DNA of 64,000 bases from Juglans regia (lineage: Eukaryota > Streptophyta > Magnoliopsida > Fagales > Juglandaceae), in contig NC_049901.1 in assembly GCF_001411555.2 (NCBI RefSeq), positions 7,078,681 through 7,142,680 of the forward strand, written 5' to 3'. The translations under genes and the position numbers were made by a program. The notes under the pieces are model-generated. The model was not told the DNA's origin. It did no database searches and worked only from the letters and a program-made list of their open reading frames with translations. This document shows positions 13,523 to 25,434 of this stretch, piece after piece (position 1 is the first letter of the stretch; the number at the start of each line of letters is the position of its first letter).

Positions 13523-16431
13523 GAATGGATATTCTAATGGTGGATGGACAATGCCATTAATGCATGGACTAATATCGAGGATCACATTATCCGAAACACA
13601 TTAACCTAGCTAGTAACAACAAATATTCTTTCTACAGCATATAACAAGCGGCATATATATAAGGGAAAGATGCATGGCCGGAAGGATAGCTAGCTACAGC
13701 TAGGGGCCTTAGAAAGAGAGGTGATTTTTGCAATTTTTTAAGATTTTTATCTTATTTGATTCTTAGAGATCAAGCACAGTACAAAAAAAATTGTTTATTT
13801 TTGATCGGGTATTTCCTATAAAAATAATTCGTAATCATTCTCGTAGTAAATAATTTGTAATTACAAATACTCTTTTTTCTTGTAGTGTCATAGTTGTATC
13901 CACTTTCAATTAACGATGCTAATTAAAGGTCTAAAAAAATAATGCATAATTAACCACAAAAAACTTTCAGTAGCACATATTAACAGTATCAATGGAAAAA
14001 AAAAAATCTAAATTAGAGATGGTAGGGGGTACAAATTTACCAAAATCTTTAGTTGTGCCAGAGTATTAAACCTTTTTTTTTACATATGCAAGTGATCTTG
14101 AGTGTACAACATAACTTACTGTAGCAGTACTGATTATATTCATAAAGAAAGTCAAAACACCAATATTTTTTTATATATATAGCTAGGCTGATGCATGTGA
14201 AAAATTTATATATTAGCAGTATGTTTAGTTTGTTAATAAACAGACATATATATATATATATATTCAAATCATATTATATTACTTTAAAATTAACAAATAT
14301 CAATACCTAGCTAGTTTGTTCCTACATTCTAATTACCATGAACATTGAACAATGTTATCGTTTTTTTTAACCAACCGATAGAACTAGAATATTATTCAGT
14401 ACTCCTTCAATCTCCATAAATGATATCTTTTTTTATAAGTATTAATCTTCCATGCATAATTAATCTAAGTCAAGTAAATTTTAAGATTTAATGCATGAGA
14501 TCATAAATCCTACATCTAATAAATATGATCTGCTGAATCAAATTAGATGAACGTGATTTCTCGATTGAGAAGAATGAAAAACTATGAGGACTTGATCACC
14601 TATATTTCCAATAACCTAGCTAGCTAGCAATGGAACTAATTTTAGGCCTTGTTCAGATAATGAGTTTATCTCTCATCTCATCTAATCATTATAACTTTTC
14701 TAAATTTTTAAACAAAATATAATAAACAATTCAACTTTTTCAAATCTCAAAACAAAAATAATATTAAAAAAATATATTATAACAATATTTTATTTAACTT
14801 TCAACTCTCATCTTATTTCATTTTATCTCAACTCAACTCACTATCCAAACCTCATATATATCCTTTAAAACCTTAATTTGAAACAACAAAAAATCAATTC
14901 TTTGTTATGAAAATAGGAGTGCTAGTTACAGTCACAAATATATAACATAAAAGTAATTCCACAAAGTGACGCGGCTTCATATGATCCGTCAGATTTACTT
15001 TATAATAAAAGTGACTTTACAATCTGACAAACAAACATTAAGTCACGTCAATTTGTAGAATTATTTTTATGTAATCTTTTTATGCTTGGAGTATTTCTCT
15101 ATAAAAAAAAAATGAATGCTAAACAACAACCATTAAAATCCGTAAAAAAGGAGCACAACTTAACCCATAATTTAACCAGATGCTTCGCTGAAAGATGCGT
15201 CAATATTACGGAATTTGAGAAGGAAATAATAATGGAAAAGAACTTCAATTCCCTAGCCAAGCCATATATACCAACTCCAAAATTAAGGATGGTACATCTC
15301 TCAGATATTACAAGAAAAAAGATCAATTGCGGCGATTTTTCTAGATAATATAAAGATCTGTGTCTTTGAATATCAGCTTTTTCAGGATAATATACTAATT
15401 AATGAGGTTATATATGCTTGGATGGTGAAGTGATTTCATATTATTTATGAATAGTATTAATAAAAAAAATAATAAATAATTTGTGAATAATAATAAAATA
15501 TATCGAGACTAATTCACTTGCCAAACACATGAGCCTAAACCTCATGCGATGTCGGATGCATCAGCAATTTTCAGAACCGGAATACTAAAGAGAACCTAGG
15601 TTTAGCAAGTCATGATCTCTTCACAATGAGGATAATGCAAAAATAAATAAACAAAACAAAATCAGGAACAAAAACAAAATCATGGCACGTCTAAATTAAA
15701 TTGACATCCTTAATTAGTTGGGTTCCGAGAAAATTACGTCAAATGATAACACACATAATCAAAGGCGAGTCGGGGAGAGAAATTATACTGAACTTGAGGA
15801 TCTCCTAATTATGAACAGACAGCTGAAAGCTGCCAATATGTTTCAGATCTCATAGTGCATATTTCCCTTCAAAGAAATTATCTAAGAAACATGTATGTTA
15901 ATTGTGCGTATAAGATCAGATCGATCAGCATCTAAACTTGGCTTCAAAAATCAGTACAAGGACAAAAAAGAACAAAAATCAGAAAAGAATGGTGAAACTA
16001 GCATTCAAACATAAAAGAAATATAAAATTAAAGATGGAGAGATCAGGCCAGCCAGGGTGGGGAGTAGATCAGTAGTAGTGTGAGTGCTAATAATTGACAG
16101 AAGCTCCCTTAGAAATAGAAGATCAACGAAGAAATGAAATCCAAAATCCAGGAATAAAATCAATGAGACAAGAAGAAGCAAATTAACAGGTCCTAGACAT
16201 GATCTATAGGGACAAAAGAGATCAGCAACATGAGCACATATTTTACCTAGAGCTGCTACAGAACTCATAGAGCTTGCCACGGTTGGAGAAGATAATGAGG
16301 GCTACCTCAGCATCACAGAGAACTGAAAGCTCGTAGGCTTTCTTGAGAAGCCCATTCCTCCTCTTTGCAAACGTGACCTGCCTGTTTATCTTGTTCTCTA
16401 TCCTCTTCAGCTCCACCCTTCCCCTCCCCAT
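7352..16431 (-). CDS. SEP1: SEPALLATA1/2-type E-class MADS-box transcription factor
   Basis: A complete MIKC-type gene. Exons: 16247-16431, 11011-11092, 10735-10796, 10475-10574, 8311-8352, 8186-8227, 7553-7689 and 7352-7436. All join in phase with GT/AG borders to give 735 bp (244 aa). The MADS domain (about 1-60, starting [18 protein letters not shown]) is followed by the I region, a K domain (about 89-171, including [11 protein letters not shown] and [11 protein letters not shown]) and a C-terminus ending in the SEP II motif GFIPGWML. Exon sizes 62, 100, 42 and 42 bp are diagnostic for this family. E-class proteins form floral quartets with A-, B- and C-class MADS proteins in the nucleus to specify floral organs. 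The C-terminal words NPTLQMGY and SEQIT favour the SEP1/2 clade over SEP3. Intron 1 is 5.15 kb and intron 4 is 2.1 kb. Which co-orthologue it is cannot be settled here. Confidence 0.93.
8935..9110. repeat. MITE family B copy in SEP intron 4
   Basis: Contains the family-B pattern: CTCATTTCATC near one end, an A/T-rich core with AATAATATTA and ACAATATTTTATTCAAC, and CATCTCATCTCATG at the other end. Related copies occur at 14648-14850, 36893-37105, 46905-47108, 53527-53695 and 54121-54298. Boundaries are approximate. Confidence 0.6.
14648..14850. repeat. MITE family B copy in SEP intron 1
   Basis: About 203 bp running from TTGTTCAGATAATGAG to CTCACTATCCAAAC. The ends are degenerate inverted repeats of the type TTTGGATAGTGAG, and the core carries ATAATAAACAATTCAAC and AATAATATTA words shared by the other copies. 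Confidence 0.65.
14930..15075. repeat. AT-rich MITE-like block in SEP intron 1
   Basis: Includes GTGCTAGTTACAGTCAC near the left and TTATTTTTATGTAATC near the right, with internal complementary words (AAAGTGAC, GTCACGTC). It resembles other intergenic blocks in the window but has no sharp target duplication. Confidence 0.35.
15414..15532. repeat. Short MITE with inverted ends in SEP intron 1
   Basis: About 120 bp with inverted ends: TTGGATGGTGAAGTGA at the left against TTCACTTGCCAAACACA at the right. The core is AATAATAAATAATTTGTGAATA. Short, AT-rich and noncoding. Confidence 0.45.
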
Positions 16432-16688
16432 ATCCTAATTATCTCAAAACCTGTTCTTTCCCTATATAAATATACAGCCTTTTTTCTTTTCTTTTCTTTA
16501 TTTCTTTTTCCTTGTTTTAGCGCGTTCTTCTCTCTTTTCTTTTTTCTTTTTTTCGTTTTTTGAGAGAATTAGCGTTCTTCTCTTGGATAGAAATCAATCC
16601 TCCCTTTCCTGGGTGTGTAGAACTACTCTGTACCCAAGCATAACCAAAATTATGAAAAACAAGAGAAAGTTGGATTCAAAAAAACCAG

Positions 16689-16708
16689 AGAGAGAGAGAG
16701 AGAGAGAG
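16689..16708. repeat. (GA)n microsatellite upstream of SEP
   Basis: Ten GA units about 260 bp upstream of the SEP start codon. GA/CT tracts are common in plant leaders and promoters; a regulatory role is possible but not shown. Confidence 0.8.
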
Positions 16709-19479
16709 TTGTGTGATAGATTGTCTTCTAGCTCTGGTTATTTCAGTCGGGACTTGTTAACCTCAGCTTTTCAACCTACTCCATAAATTGAAATGAAGCT
16801 TAATTAGTGGTTGGTGTTTACATCTAGTTTCATACGATCCTTTATTTTTATTTTTATTTTCTTAGAATATTTAGTCTCCCACTCGTGCCTACGGCGTGTG
16901 GGAAATCACATTCTGTAGTTTGAAGTATATATGGATGAAATGAGAAATCACATGCACGTGCGATCGAGGTACGAGGACCGTCCGATAGGAGACATGACAG
17001 CGCGTGGTCGATTTCTACGTACGCTGGATTAAATAATTTTTTACGTAGTATTTGTTTCAAACAGTGTTCAGAAGTATCAGCACGTTCGTCACCTTTCTTA
17101 AAATGGATCTCCTCGTGTCGTCTTCTGAGTGGCTTACGATCACTGTCATGCCGAGTCTTTTTTGTTTTTTTAATTTCTCGTTTCCCCTTCTCGAAAATGT
17201 GAAGGACTGAAATGCACTAGCAATTGCATGATTAGCTATAAACCTAGCTACGAATACGAGGGACTAGGTCTCCATGGGCAGCATTCCGAACAAAGCTACG
17301 ACTGAGATCGATGGATCGTTATGATCACTGATCAGGACAACTGCAGCTCGGTTCTCACGGGGAGGGCGGCCGAATGGGCTGTAGGCTGTAGCCGGGGGGC
17401 CCCACCCTCTAGATATTGTCTTTGCACATGCACGCATTTGCATCAAATCTTTGGGGCCGCCACCATCGAATTATATATAAAAGTAAAATAAACCATATTT
17501 TTAGTCGTAAGTATTGTACAATTTTTTAAAAAAAATAAATAAATATTAATTGAATGTACATAAAAAAAAATTAATTTTTTAAAAATAACTTTTATTCTTT
17601 TTCAAAATCATTTCATAATCTACGATTGAATATAATGTTATCTTAAAATTAATGTTAAATACAGTTATTAATTATATAAGTATTATATATTTCTTTTGAA
17701 AAAATATACGATTTAATATTAAAAAATTAATTATTTCACGTGAACCCTATATGTATTTACTCATTTTTTTTCTAAAGGATCAATGTGCGACACTTACACA
17801 CTTTATAGTTACAAATATCATTTCTCTATATATAATCTAGTTCCAATTTATTAGATTCAATAGAAAGGTTAGGGGTGTAAATGGTCTGGTCCGGTCCGGC
17901 GACGGACCATCATTTTTTCAGACCGAACACCCATAGGGACCGGACTGGACCGATAGCTATCGGTCCAGTCGGTCAAAGCCTATTTTTTTAAATAATTAAT
18001 AAAAAAAATTATTTAAAACATTCAATTAAATTAAGTAACTTATTAATGTGGATTATGTAATAAACTCAATAAAAAAAATATTTTATATGGTCAATGATAA
18101 TAAATTAGATGAAAATTATATTATTAATTTATATAATTACTATATAATTAACTAATTAATATTATATATTAATTAATTTATAGAATATTAACAAGTGTTA
18201 ATAATATATTTAAAATTTTATATTTTTAATAATGATAGATTAGATGAAAAAAATATGTATAATAAAAAAATATATTTTAAAAAATAAAATAAAAATATTA
18301 TTAAAAATATTCTAAGATCGGAAATAATAAAATTAAGTATGATGGATATATGAAATTATATTTATAAGAAAGAAAAATACTACTACATCTATTCTTTTTG
18401 ACAGTTCTATTTGATAGTTGGTTAAAATATTATTATTTTTTATTTAATAATTAAGAAAGTAATTTCAAATATATTAATATATTTTTTTATTTTTTAAACG
18501 TATTTAAATATGTTAAAAAGAAAAAAAAGAAACTTTTTTGCTGTCGGCATAGTAGCGCACCCTATAAGAAAAAGTTGAAATGATGTCGTTAGCATGAAGT
18601 TTTGTGTTTAAGAACTGCTGATGCCAGATGGTAGATGGTTTGTTAGCCACTAAATCAGTTTACGAGGTAGATTGAATAGATGTCTAGTCTTAAGGACTTG
18701 CTGTTGATTTTTCATTTAATGCATTCGACAAAATTCTCCCAATATCTGACAATTGACATCATCATCATAATTTCTTGTACTCCCATCTCGTTGAACATTT
18801 ATTAATTGCTTCTTCTTTCGTTCATGGCCGAACTGATCGATCAGTACTTTTTGTCTAAAATATTTATGAAAAAGCTTATTACATTTTATATATCGAAGCT
18901 CCAAACAAACACAGTCCTAAAGCTACCTTTTCAAAAGGTACGTCACTGAAAGCTGAAAGAAGGGGCCTGCCGGGGAGGGCTTCAAATCTCTTTATAATAT
19001 TTCACAAATTAGAGAATAAAGGAATGTTTAGACTTTAGAGAATAAAATGTGATGAGATGAATTTTTTTAAATAATAATAAAATAATTTGAATTAAAATAT
19101 TTTATTAAATTTTAAAAAAGGTAAGAAAAATAGAATAAAATTATTATAAAATTAAAATATAATTTTTAATATAATTTTTATTTAAAAATTTAAAAAACTT
19201 GTATTATTTTCTAAGTTTTGTTTAAATTTTTGTAAAGTTTTAATAATTAGATGAAAAAGTTGATGATTTAAAATTAAAAAATATTTGTATTTAAGTGATA
19301 TTTGAAAATAATAATAATAAATAAAATAAAATAAAATAAAATAACTTGTATTCCTCTAATTAAACTCCCGACTCAATTGGGGGACATACATAGATATATA
19401 TTTTGAATTTTTTTCTTTTCCTACATCCATATAATAATAATCATATAAAACTTTATTAAATATAAGCAAGAAGTTATTG

Positions 19480-19538
<59 letters not shown>

Positions 19539-20371
19539 GGGTCAACATCGTGGCTGGATAGAAAAGAGATGAAGAACATAAATGAGTGTCGCACACACAG
19601 TGCACATATCAAATCAAACCCAAACGTAATTATCAATCATGTCGGTGAATACAGACAAAGTCACTAAAGATGGCCATCGGCACCGCTCAATGCCCCTCCG
19701 GATATTTCTGCGACACCCATGCTTCAACGCATTTATGCTCTCCTCTCTCTCTTCTGGGCATCTAAACCAAATGCTCCTCTCTCTCTCGTCCGCTCCCATA
19801 ATAGTTCCATAAACAAAACTAGAGGCAGCATTACTTATTAGAACTTGAAAAAAAAAAAAATGATGTGTTTGTATATATTTGAAGTCACAATTCCGTAGAT
19901 TTTACCTTAGGAGTAGTGATTGATAGAGCATAATTCCACTTTCTCATGTTTCAAGTTAATTCTATCCTCTCTCTCTCTCTCGGGGGAATGAAGTTCAATT
20001 GCTAAAAAAAACATATATAAATACACACACACATGATTCCGGCTAGCTAGGCAACACCAGAAATATCACAAAAAAGGGAAATCAAGAGTTTTTGGCTGCG
20101 ATTCATAAGGTTGGTATAAAAGATTGTGATCAAGGCTGTAACTTATTTGTAACTTATTACAAGCTGATCGATCTGAACAAACAAGAACTGTAATGCCGAT
20201 AAGTTCTTTGGGTTCTCCTATACATCTTGATTCTGTATTAAGAGTTTTATGGCAAGTGTTTAATTACCAAACTCGAGTGCAGATCCAGTTAAACCTATCA
20301 AAACAAATTATTGTATAATGAGCATTGGAAATGGTTAATGTTCCACAATTAGGATTTGCCAAGATCATGGA

Positions 20372-20721
20372 AAGAATAATGTTAGACCTACCACTGCGGT
20401 TCCTGTTGGGCTCTAGCAAGTGTTTTTTTTTTTAAGTTTTTTTTATAGATTTTTTAACAATTTTAAATATTTTAAAAAAATAAAAAAAAGTTCACAACAT
20501 TTTTTATGATATTTTATTTTACTTTGTGATTAAATAAGTATGTTTTAATATATATATATATTTTTACTTTATTAAAAAAATATTTTTTTAATAATGTTCT
20601 AAATTTATTTTATTCTTTTGAAATATTTAAAAGTGTGAACAAAATTTATATAAAAAACAACTTAAAAAAATACATGGTAGAGTTCGCGAGAGCCTCAAGC
20701 GGTGGCTCTAGCATTGTCCCC
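20372..20721. repeat. MITE with inverted ends
   Basis: About 350 bp. The left end AATGTTAGACCTACCACTG is complementary, with mismatches, to the right end CGGTGGCTCTAGCATTG. The core is long T and A runs. No coding capacity; superfamily not determined. Confidence 0.5.
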
Positions 20722-21103
20722 TGAGAAATGGTAGGTACTAGCTGTATCGTGATTGTGCTTATCGATGCAACGAAGGACCAAGCAGCATAAGTTTCTGACA
20801 TTTTAGAATGAATGTAATAACCAAGGAAAGCTTAAGCCAAATAAAGCCTATAGTCCAAAAAGATTAGTTGGGGTTACAAATGGATATGGGCAGCAGGCAA
20901 TGCATTCGGCAGACATCATAAACAGCCGGCATTCTATGTACATACATGTAAAATATGTTTTACATTGATTAGATTAGATGTATGCAATACAATTAGTTCC
21001 CAGTACATGACTATAAAAGGAAATCTTGAAATTATTCAAATTCGGAAGAGAGCACAATGTGAGAGAGGAAAGCTTTCACAACATCTGAGAAAAATCAAAC
21101 AGA

Positions 21104-24100
21104 TTAAATCTTGCAGCAATCGGGGCAGGAGAAATGGCCCCTGGCTTGACATTTAGTGCAGGCAGTGGATTGCACCTTTGACCCACCACTTCCAAGCAAT
21201 TGGTACAATTCATAGTCAAGATTAAACCCAAATGGTCCACCTCTGACAACTCCTACTCCTTTACATTTTGTGCATGCTATCATCTTCAGATTGCCGCATC
21301 TCTTGCACATGCCCAAAGAGCTGAACATTCAAGGTTGAATATACATCATATACATATCAGAAGGTTTACATAAATCTAGTCGTAGATGAACCCCATGAAA
21401 GTGGAAAATGCGTTGACAATGATAGCTTAGTATATGTGTCTTGATGACAATCATGAGGAAACTTGCAAATGAGAGATGTCCCCTGCTTCTTAAGTAAAAA
21501 CAATAATGCAGTTCCTGGGTTAATATAGAACTGGCCACCACTAGTGACTAACTGAGAAAATATGGTTAACCTAATATCATACCTTCAAAACAAGTACCAC
21601 TGCAGATGATTTTCCACCTATAAGTAGCATATATTACTTGTGAAGTATGGACAATACAAGCAAGCACAGAAGCTCAGTGGATTTAAGATACAAAGGTTGG
21701 CACAAAACCACATGGAAACCACACATCGCCCCCAACCTTGAAGCACATACACACAGACTGAAGCAATACAAGTAAGTCCACTATAACAAAACAAAAGTAT
21801 GATGGTGTATCAAGTTTTCGCAGAAAACTTAACCCCTAGGGGTTTGCTCAAGTGATAAGGGCCTTGGTTTTAAAGGTATGCTCTCCACAAGTCTAAGATT
21901 CAAACCCTTGTGTGCAAACAGTTTCTAGGAGCCGCATCTCGTTGGTGGGGACACATTACGCAGGTTTGGGTTTAAACAAGTAAAAGGCATATTTCATTTG
22001 CAAAGTCTGGAGTTCCTCGTCATATAAAAACTAATTTTTTTTTTTGCCCAAATCTCGATGAATACAACTTAAGGATAAAAATTAGAGAGAAGTTCCCTCG
22101 AGCTTTTAAAAAGTAAAGGGTAAAATACACAAATCCTCTTCAAACTACCACTTAAATTACAACCACTCCCCAAGATATCAATTTTGGCAATCACCTCTCA
22201 AACTACAAAAAACCTCTGTGCACTCTTCAAGTTGGAGAAGAACTAAGATGAAAAACAAAGACCAAAAACTATAAATTTAGGTCTCAGCTTTCATTATACA
22301 GGAACTCGCCACTCCTTAAAATCTTTTTTTTTATAGGTATCACTCCTTAAAATCTCAATCTTGTCTTTTTTATGAAACAAGAAATAGTTTTCTATGGAGG
22401 CAGGGTCGAAGCTAGACTGGGTTGGAAGGGGGGAGGGTAGGGCCTCCTTGCCCCCAAGCTGTACCACTGAGTGTGAGGAAATTGCACTCTGTGCTGATTC
22501 ATCTTCATGACTGTCCCCATAAAGTTAGGCACAATTCCTAATCCAGCCTCCATGCATCCTCAAGGACAAAAGGAAGGCCATGAGCAGGCAAAGAAAATAA
22601 GACCGCAGGTGGGAACGCGCTAAATGCTAAAACCAAAACATATCTGTTTGGGCAACAAGACCCAAGAAGTTATAGAAAGTTAGCACTACAATTACCATTA
22701 AAGTGCGCAAGACACATAGTAAAATAAAGTACGTTCATAAAAACAGAATACACAACTACGTATTACGTAAACTATGTTAACCCATATCCAGTAAAAGCCT
22801 TCTTCCAATTGACAAGCTTTATAAACTGAAGGGAAAACAATTTCCATCGCAAATTCTAGAGAAAATTACTTAAAACAAGTTAAGCTTAGTTCAATACAAG
22901 TCCCCACATACAAATAGTTAATTCCAATCACAACATTAGGTGGTTGATATCATATCGTACCGAAATTGACTCAAACATTAGAAAAAAAAACAATTTTTAC
23001 CGAACCCCATATACATTCTTGTCCATAAGAATATTCCAATTCTCAATTTACACAGATCTTGTGAAAGAAATTTTCCATTAGGTGTATGAATTTGTGCAGT
23101 TCCAGTATGTTGAATGGGGAGAGAGGAGCCATCTCCAATGCTGACTTGATTAGAGCCTTGGTATGAAACAGAGTCCAAATTGAGGTTTGAAAAATTTGAG
23201 GTGAAATGGTTTGTAGCTGCTGTGTCTGGAAACCAGTGATTTGAGTGGGGCGTAGATGTTGGAAGAGCTGTATAGTGAGCCATAAGAGATGGTGGTGCAG
23301 GTGTTTGATAAGATTGATTAAAACAATGGTAGCAAGATAAAGCAGTATGGCTAGATTCTTGACACACTTGACAAACGGGTCTGGGAGTAGATTGGTTAGA
23401 ACCGAAACTAGAATTTGAGAAATGGCCACTACAACCACTGCTACGGCCACGGCGAGGACCGCGACCATGACCTCAATTGGAGGGAGTAAAGGAAGGCTTG
23501 AAGGTGGTGGTGTGGGCCATAAGAGAGCTGCCCGACAGCAGGGACTGGGTTTGATGATCAAGCCGTGACTCATGATTAAGGAGATTGCTGTAGACTTGTG
23601 AGGAAGACAATGGTTCTGGGCGAGTGGTGATAGAAGTAACAATAGATTCATAATCAGTGCCTGCTAGAAGGTAAATTATAAACTCTGAAGAGGAGAGGGG
23701 TTGGCCAGCTGCACCAAGGGACGCTGCTAGGGACTTAGCTTTATGAAAGTATTCGGTTATGGATTCAGAACCTTTCTTAAGTGTGGCCAACTGATACTGA
23801 GTTTGCATGATATGAGCTGAGGTTTGTGCTGAGAATAAACTGTGAAGAGTATTCCAGACCTCGCGGGAGGTTGTGCATTCAAGCACCTGTGCTAAGACCA
23901 TGTCAGTGAGGGAAGAACTTATGGCAGAAATTATGAGTTGGTCTTGCAACACCCATTTAGTGTAATCAGGGTTGCTGTTTCCATCTATAGTTGGAGAAGG
24001 CATTGGAATCAAGCCATCAATATATCCAAAGAGTTGATGGCCTTTGAGGAATGGAAGAATTTGAGCTTTCCATAGCAAATAATTGTCTATGGAAAGCTTC

Positions 24101-24813
24101 AAGGTGATGAAATGGGAAGCTGAATTGATAATGGTGGGACTTACAGTGGAGGTTGATTTGTCGGCTTCCATGGTGAGGAGCTATGGCAGAAATGGACGTG
24201 GGTCCTTTTTACAGCTCTGATACCATAAAGAGGCAGAGAAAGTGTTTGATAAAAGGTCTCAACCAAGACATTTGTATTTCAGCAGCTCTGTATTCTTTAT
24301 ATCTCTTTTTCAATACAATGTACAATATCATAGCATATTTATAGATCACAATAGCCAATAGGTGGCAATCAGAAAACAGAAAAACGTATTTCTAGAATAT
24401 TCCATTGTAGTGGAGAGTTTGTTAGGCCACTGCCTGCTGCACCCGAATCTGGTTGTTGAGTAATTCTTCCAGAAGGGTCTGTGTGAGCACCATGTGCTGA
24501 GATATGTGCCTTAATATATACAATCATGGGTTCGAAAAGAGGGAAGAACAGAAAATCCGGAAAATAATGAGATTCTAGAAGATATACTTGAGAAGTTAGT
24601 TAACCTGCGCTGGGAGGCAGAGATGAAGGCATCGATTCTTGGGGCAGCAATGGTGACGCATACGAGCAGAGTGCCAACCCCAAATCCGGCCAGTTCGCTT
24701 GCCGTTATATCCTCCATCTCTTGCTTGGTAGCCTCTGCTGCTCTGTCTACTCTCTGCCACTTCACTTCCGTAGCACCCAACCTTATCAAAACTTCCTCAA
24801 TTTTTAAATCCAT
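21104..24813 (-). CDS. DnaJ-type cysteine-rich (BSD2-like) zinc-finger protein
   Basis: Two exons, 24605-24813 and 21104-21320, join in phase into 426 bp (141 aa). The start MDLKIEEVLIRLG was chosen because its residues look like genuine coding sequence and it follows a separating stretch after the tRNA; an in-frame ATG lies 21 bp upstream. Residues about 40-62 (ELAGFGVGTLLVCVTIAAP) are hydrophobic and could be a membrane segment or part of a targeting region. The C-terminal half has paired cysteine motifs: CKRC, CTKCKGVG, then CTKC and CPDC. This is the zinc-binding arrangement of DnaJ cysteine-rich domains, without a J domain. Plant relatives are often plastid folding or redox factors; that role is inferred only from the family. 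The 3.28-kb intron has absorbed a copia fragment and a SINE-like insert. Confidence 0.8.
21836..21992 (+). mobile_element. tRNA-derived SINE-like insert
   Basis: Contains an A-box-like stretch, GGTTTGCTCAAGTGATAAGG, and about 40-50 bp downstream a B-box-like GATTCAAACCC, the spacing of an internal Pol III promoter. It lies in the intron of the cysteine-rich zinc-finger gene, opposite in direction to that gene. The A box has one mismatch to the usual TGGCTCAAGTGG form, and no clear poly(A) tail or target duplication was found, so this is a tentative call. Confidence 0.45.
22978..24225 (-). pseudogene. Ty1/copia gag-protease fragment in an intron
   Basis: Reading from 24171 leftwards, one frame encodes a copia-type Gag (retrotransposon gag region with the words YLLWKAQILPFL and TEYFHKAKSLA). 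It is broken by a TGA at 23473-23475, then continues in the same frame into a zinc knuckle (CX2CX4HX4C) and the start of an aspartic protease region (PDTAATNHF). The following pol reading is lost before 22978. Next to the Gag start, at about 24211-24225, is a primer-binding site complementary to initiator tRNA-Met (TGGTATCAGAGC on the minus strand), so the 5' LTR should lie to the right. The stop is consistent with CGA-to-TGA deamination. It has the same orientation as its host gene. Confidence 0.8.
24226..24510 (-). repeat. Probable 5' LTR remnant of the intronic copia element
   Basis: The sequence immediately outside the primer-binding site, up to near exon 1 of the zinc-finger gene. It contains a possible TATA/poly(A) region around 24295-24345. 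No second LTR copy is present in the window, so neither boundary is fixed. Confidence 0.4.
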
Positions 24814-24843
24814 TTTATTAATATATCGATACAAAATCGAAGC

Positions 24844-24917
24844 GGCCTATTAGCTCAGTTGGTTAGAGCGTCGTGCTAATAACGCGAAGGTCGCAGGTTC
24901 GAGACCTGCATGGGCCA
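24844..24917 (+). tRNA. tRNA-Ile (anticodon AAT)
   Basis: A 74-nt cloverleaf starting GGCCTATTAGCTCAG and ending in discriminator A. The seven-base acceptor arm pairs with one U-G wobble. The anticodon loop CTAATAA gives AAT. The D arm has TAGCTCAGTTGGTTAGAGCG (A box) and the T arm has GGTTCGAGACC (B box). CCA is not encoded, as expected for a nuclear gene. A T run follows within about 15 bases and can act as a Pol III terminator. Confidence 0.95.
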
Positions 24918-25434
24918 TCAAATTGTTTTTCGTTTTCTTTTGACTATTTGGGCTTACATAAAAGAAGGCCCATTGGAACAGTGGATCCAGTTGGACTCTA
25001 TCAATCTCTTTTGCAATCAGGGTTTCAATGAATGGATTTTTTTTTATAAAAAAAACTAATGTTCAAAACGTTATACAGAAGTATCAATTTTATTGCGTAT
25101 ATTTATAACCTCACTAATTGGGCAGTTTTTTGAAATATCATAGGAAAATATGTTCCCAAATCACCATTATACTCAAACACCCCCGCGGTTTCGTCCTATT
25201 CTAATTTTTTATTTCGAGTAATACTATATATAGTTATGGCTTGTACAACACCCGTGTATTCTTTGAGAAAAAAAAAATAGAATACATTATTAAAAAAATT
25301 TTCATGTAAGTTACATCTTTATCCATTTTTTTTCAAAAAAGTGCGTTGCACACTCTATGACTACAAATATCATTTATATTCTATTTTTCATGTATTAAAA
25401 TAAAAACGAAGGGATTTCACCTTATACAATGGGA
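24918..25434. other. Gene-free stretch downstream of tRNA-Ile
   Basis: AT-rich. The part at about 25217-25380 resembles MITE family D in its order of words (TAATACTATATATAG, GTTGCACACTC, GACTACAAATATCATT). No coding exon was recognised. Confidence 0.45.

Larger units (their letters stand above)
16432..21103. other. SEP upstream region and gene-free interval
   Basis: The first few hundred bases left of 16900 are the SEP promoter and leader on the minus strand. They contain long T/C-rich tracts (about 16475-16560) and a GA microsatellite at 16689-16708. Near 17872 a TAGGGGTGTAAATGG hAT-type end occurs beside repeated GGTCCGG words, without a clear partner. The rest is AT-rich, with a TA/GA compound microsatellite near 19480-19540. 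No coding exon was recognised. Confidence 0.5.

Noticed and set aside
15082..15348. 88-codon open frame within SEP intron 1
   Set aside because: Opposite strand to SEP, AT-rich codons, no family resemblance, and part of it lies beside MITE sequence.
16005..16280. 91-codon open frame on the minus strand
   Set aside because: It starts near the end of SEP exon 1 in another frame and runs into intron 1, with no domain; the GT donor at 16246 and the intron phase explain the sequence better.
17872..17960. hAT-like left end TAGGGGTGTAAATGG with GGTCCGG words
   Set aside because: No matching right end or target duplication could be found, so it is mentioned only as a remnant and not called as an element.
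19614..19799. 61-codon minus-strand frame rich in charged residues
   Set aside because: Composition comes from a CT/GA-rich tract; no domain or partner exon was seen.
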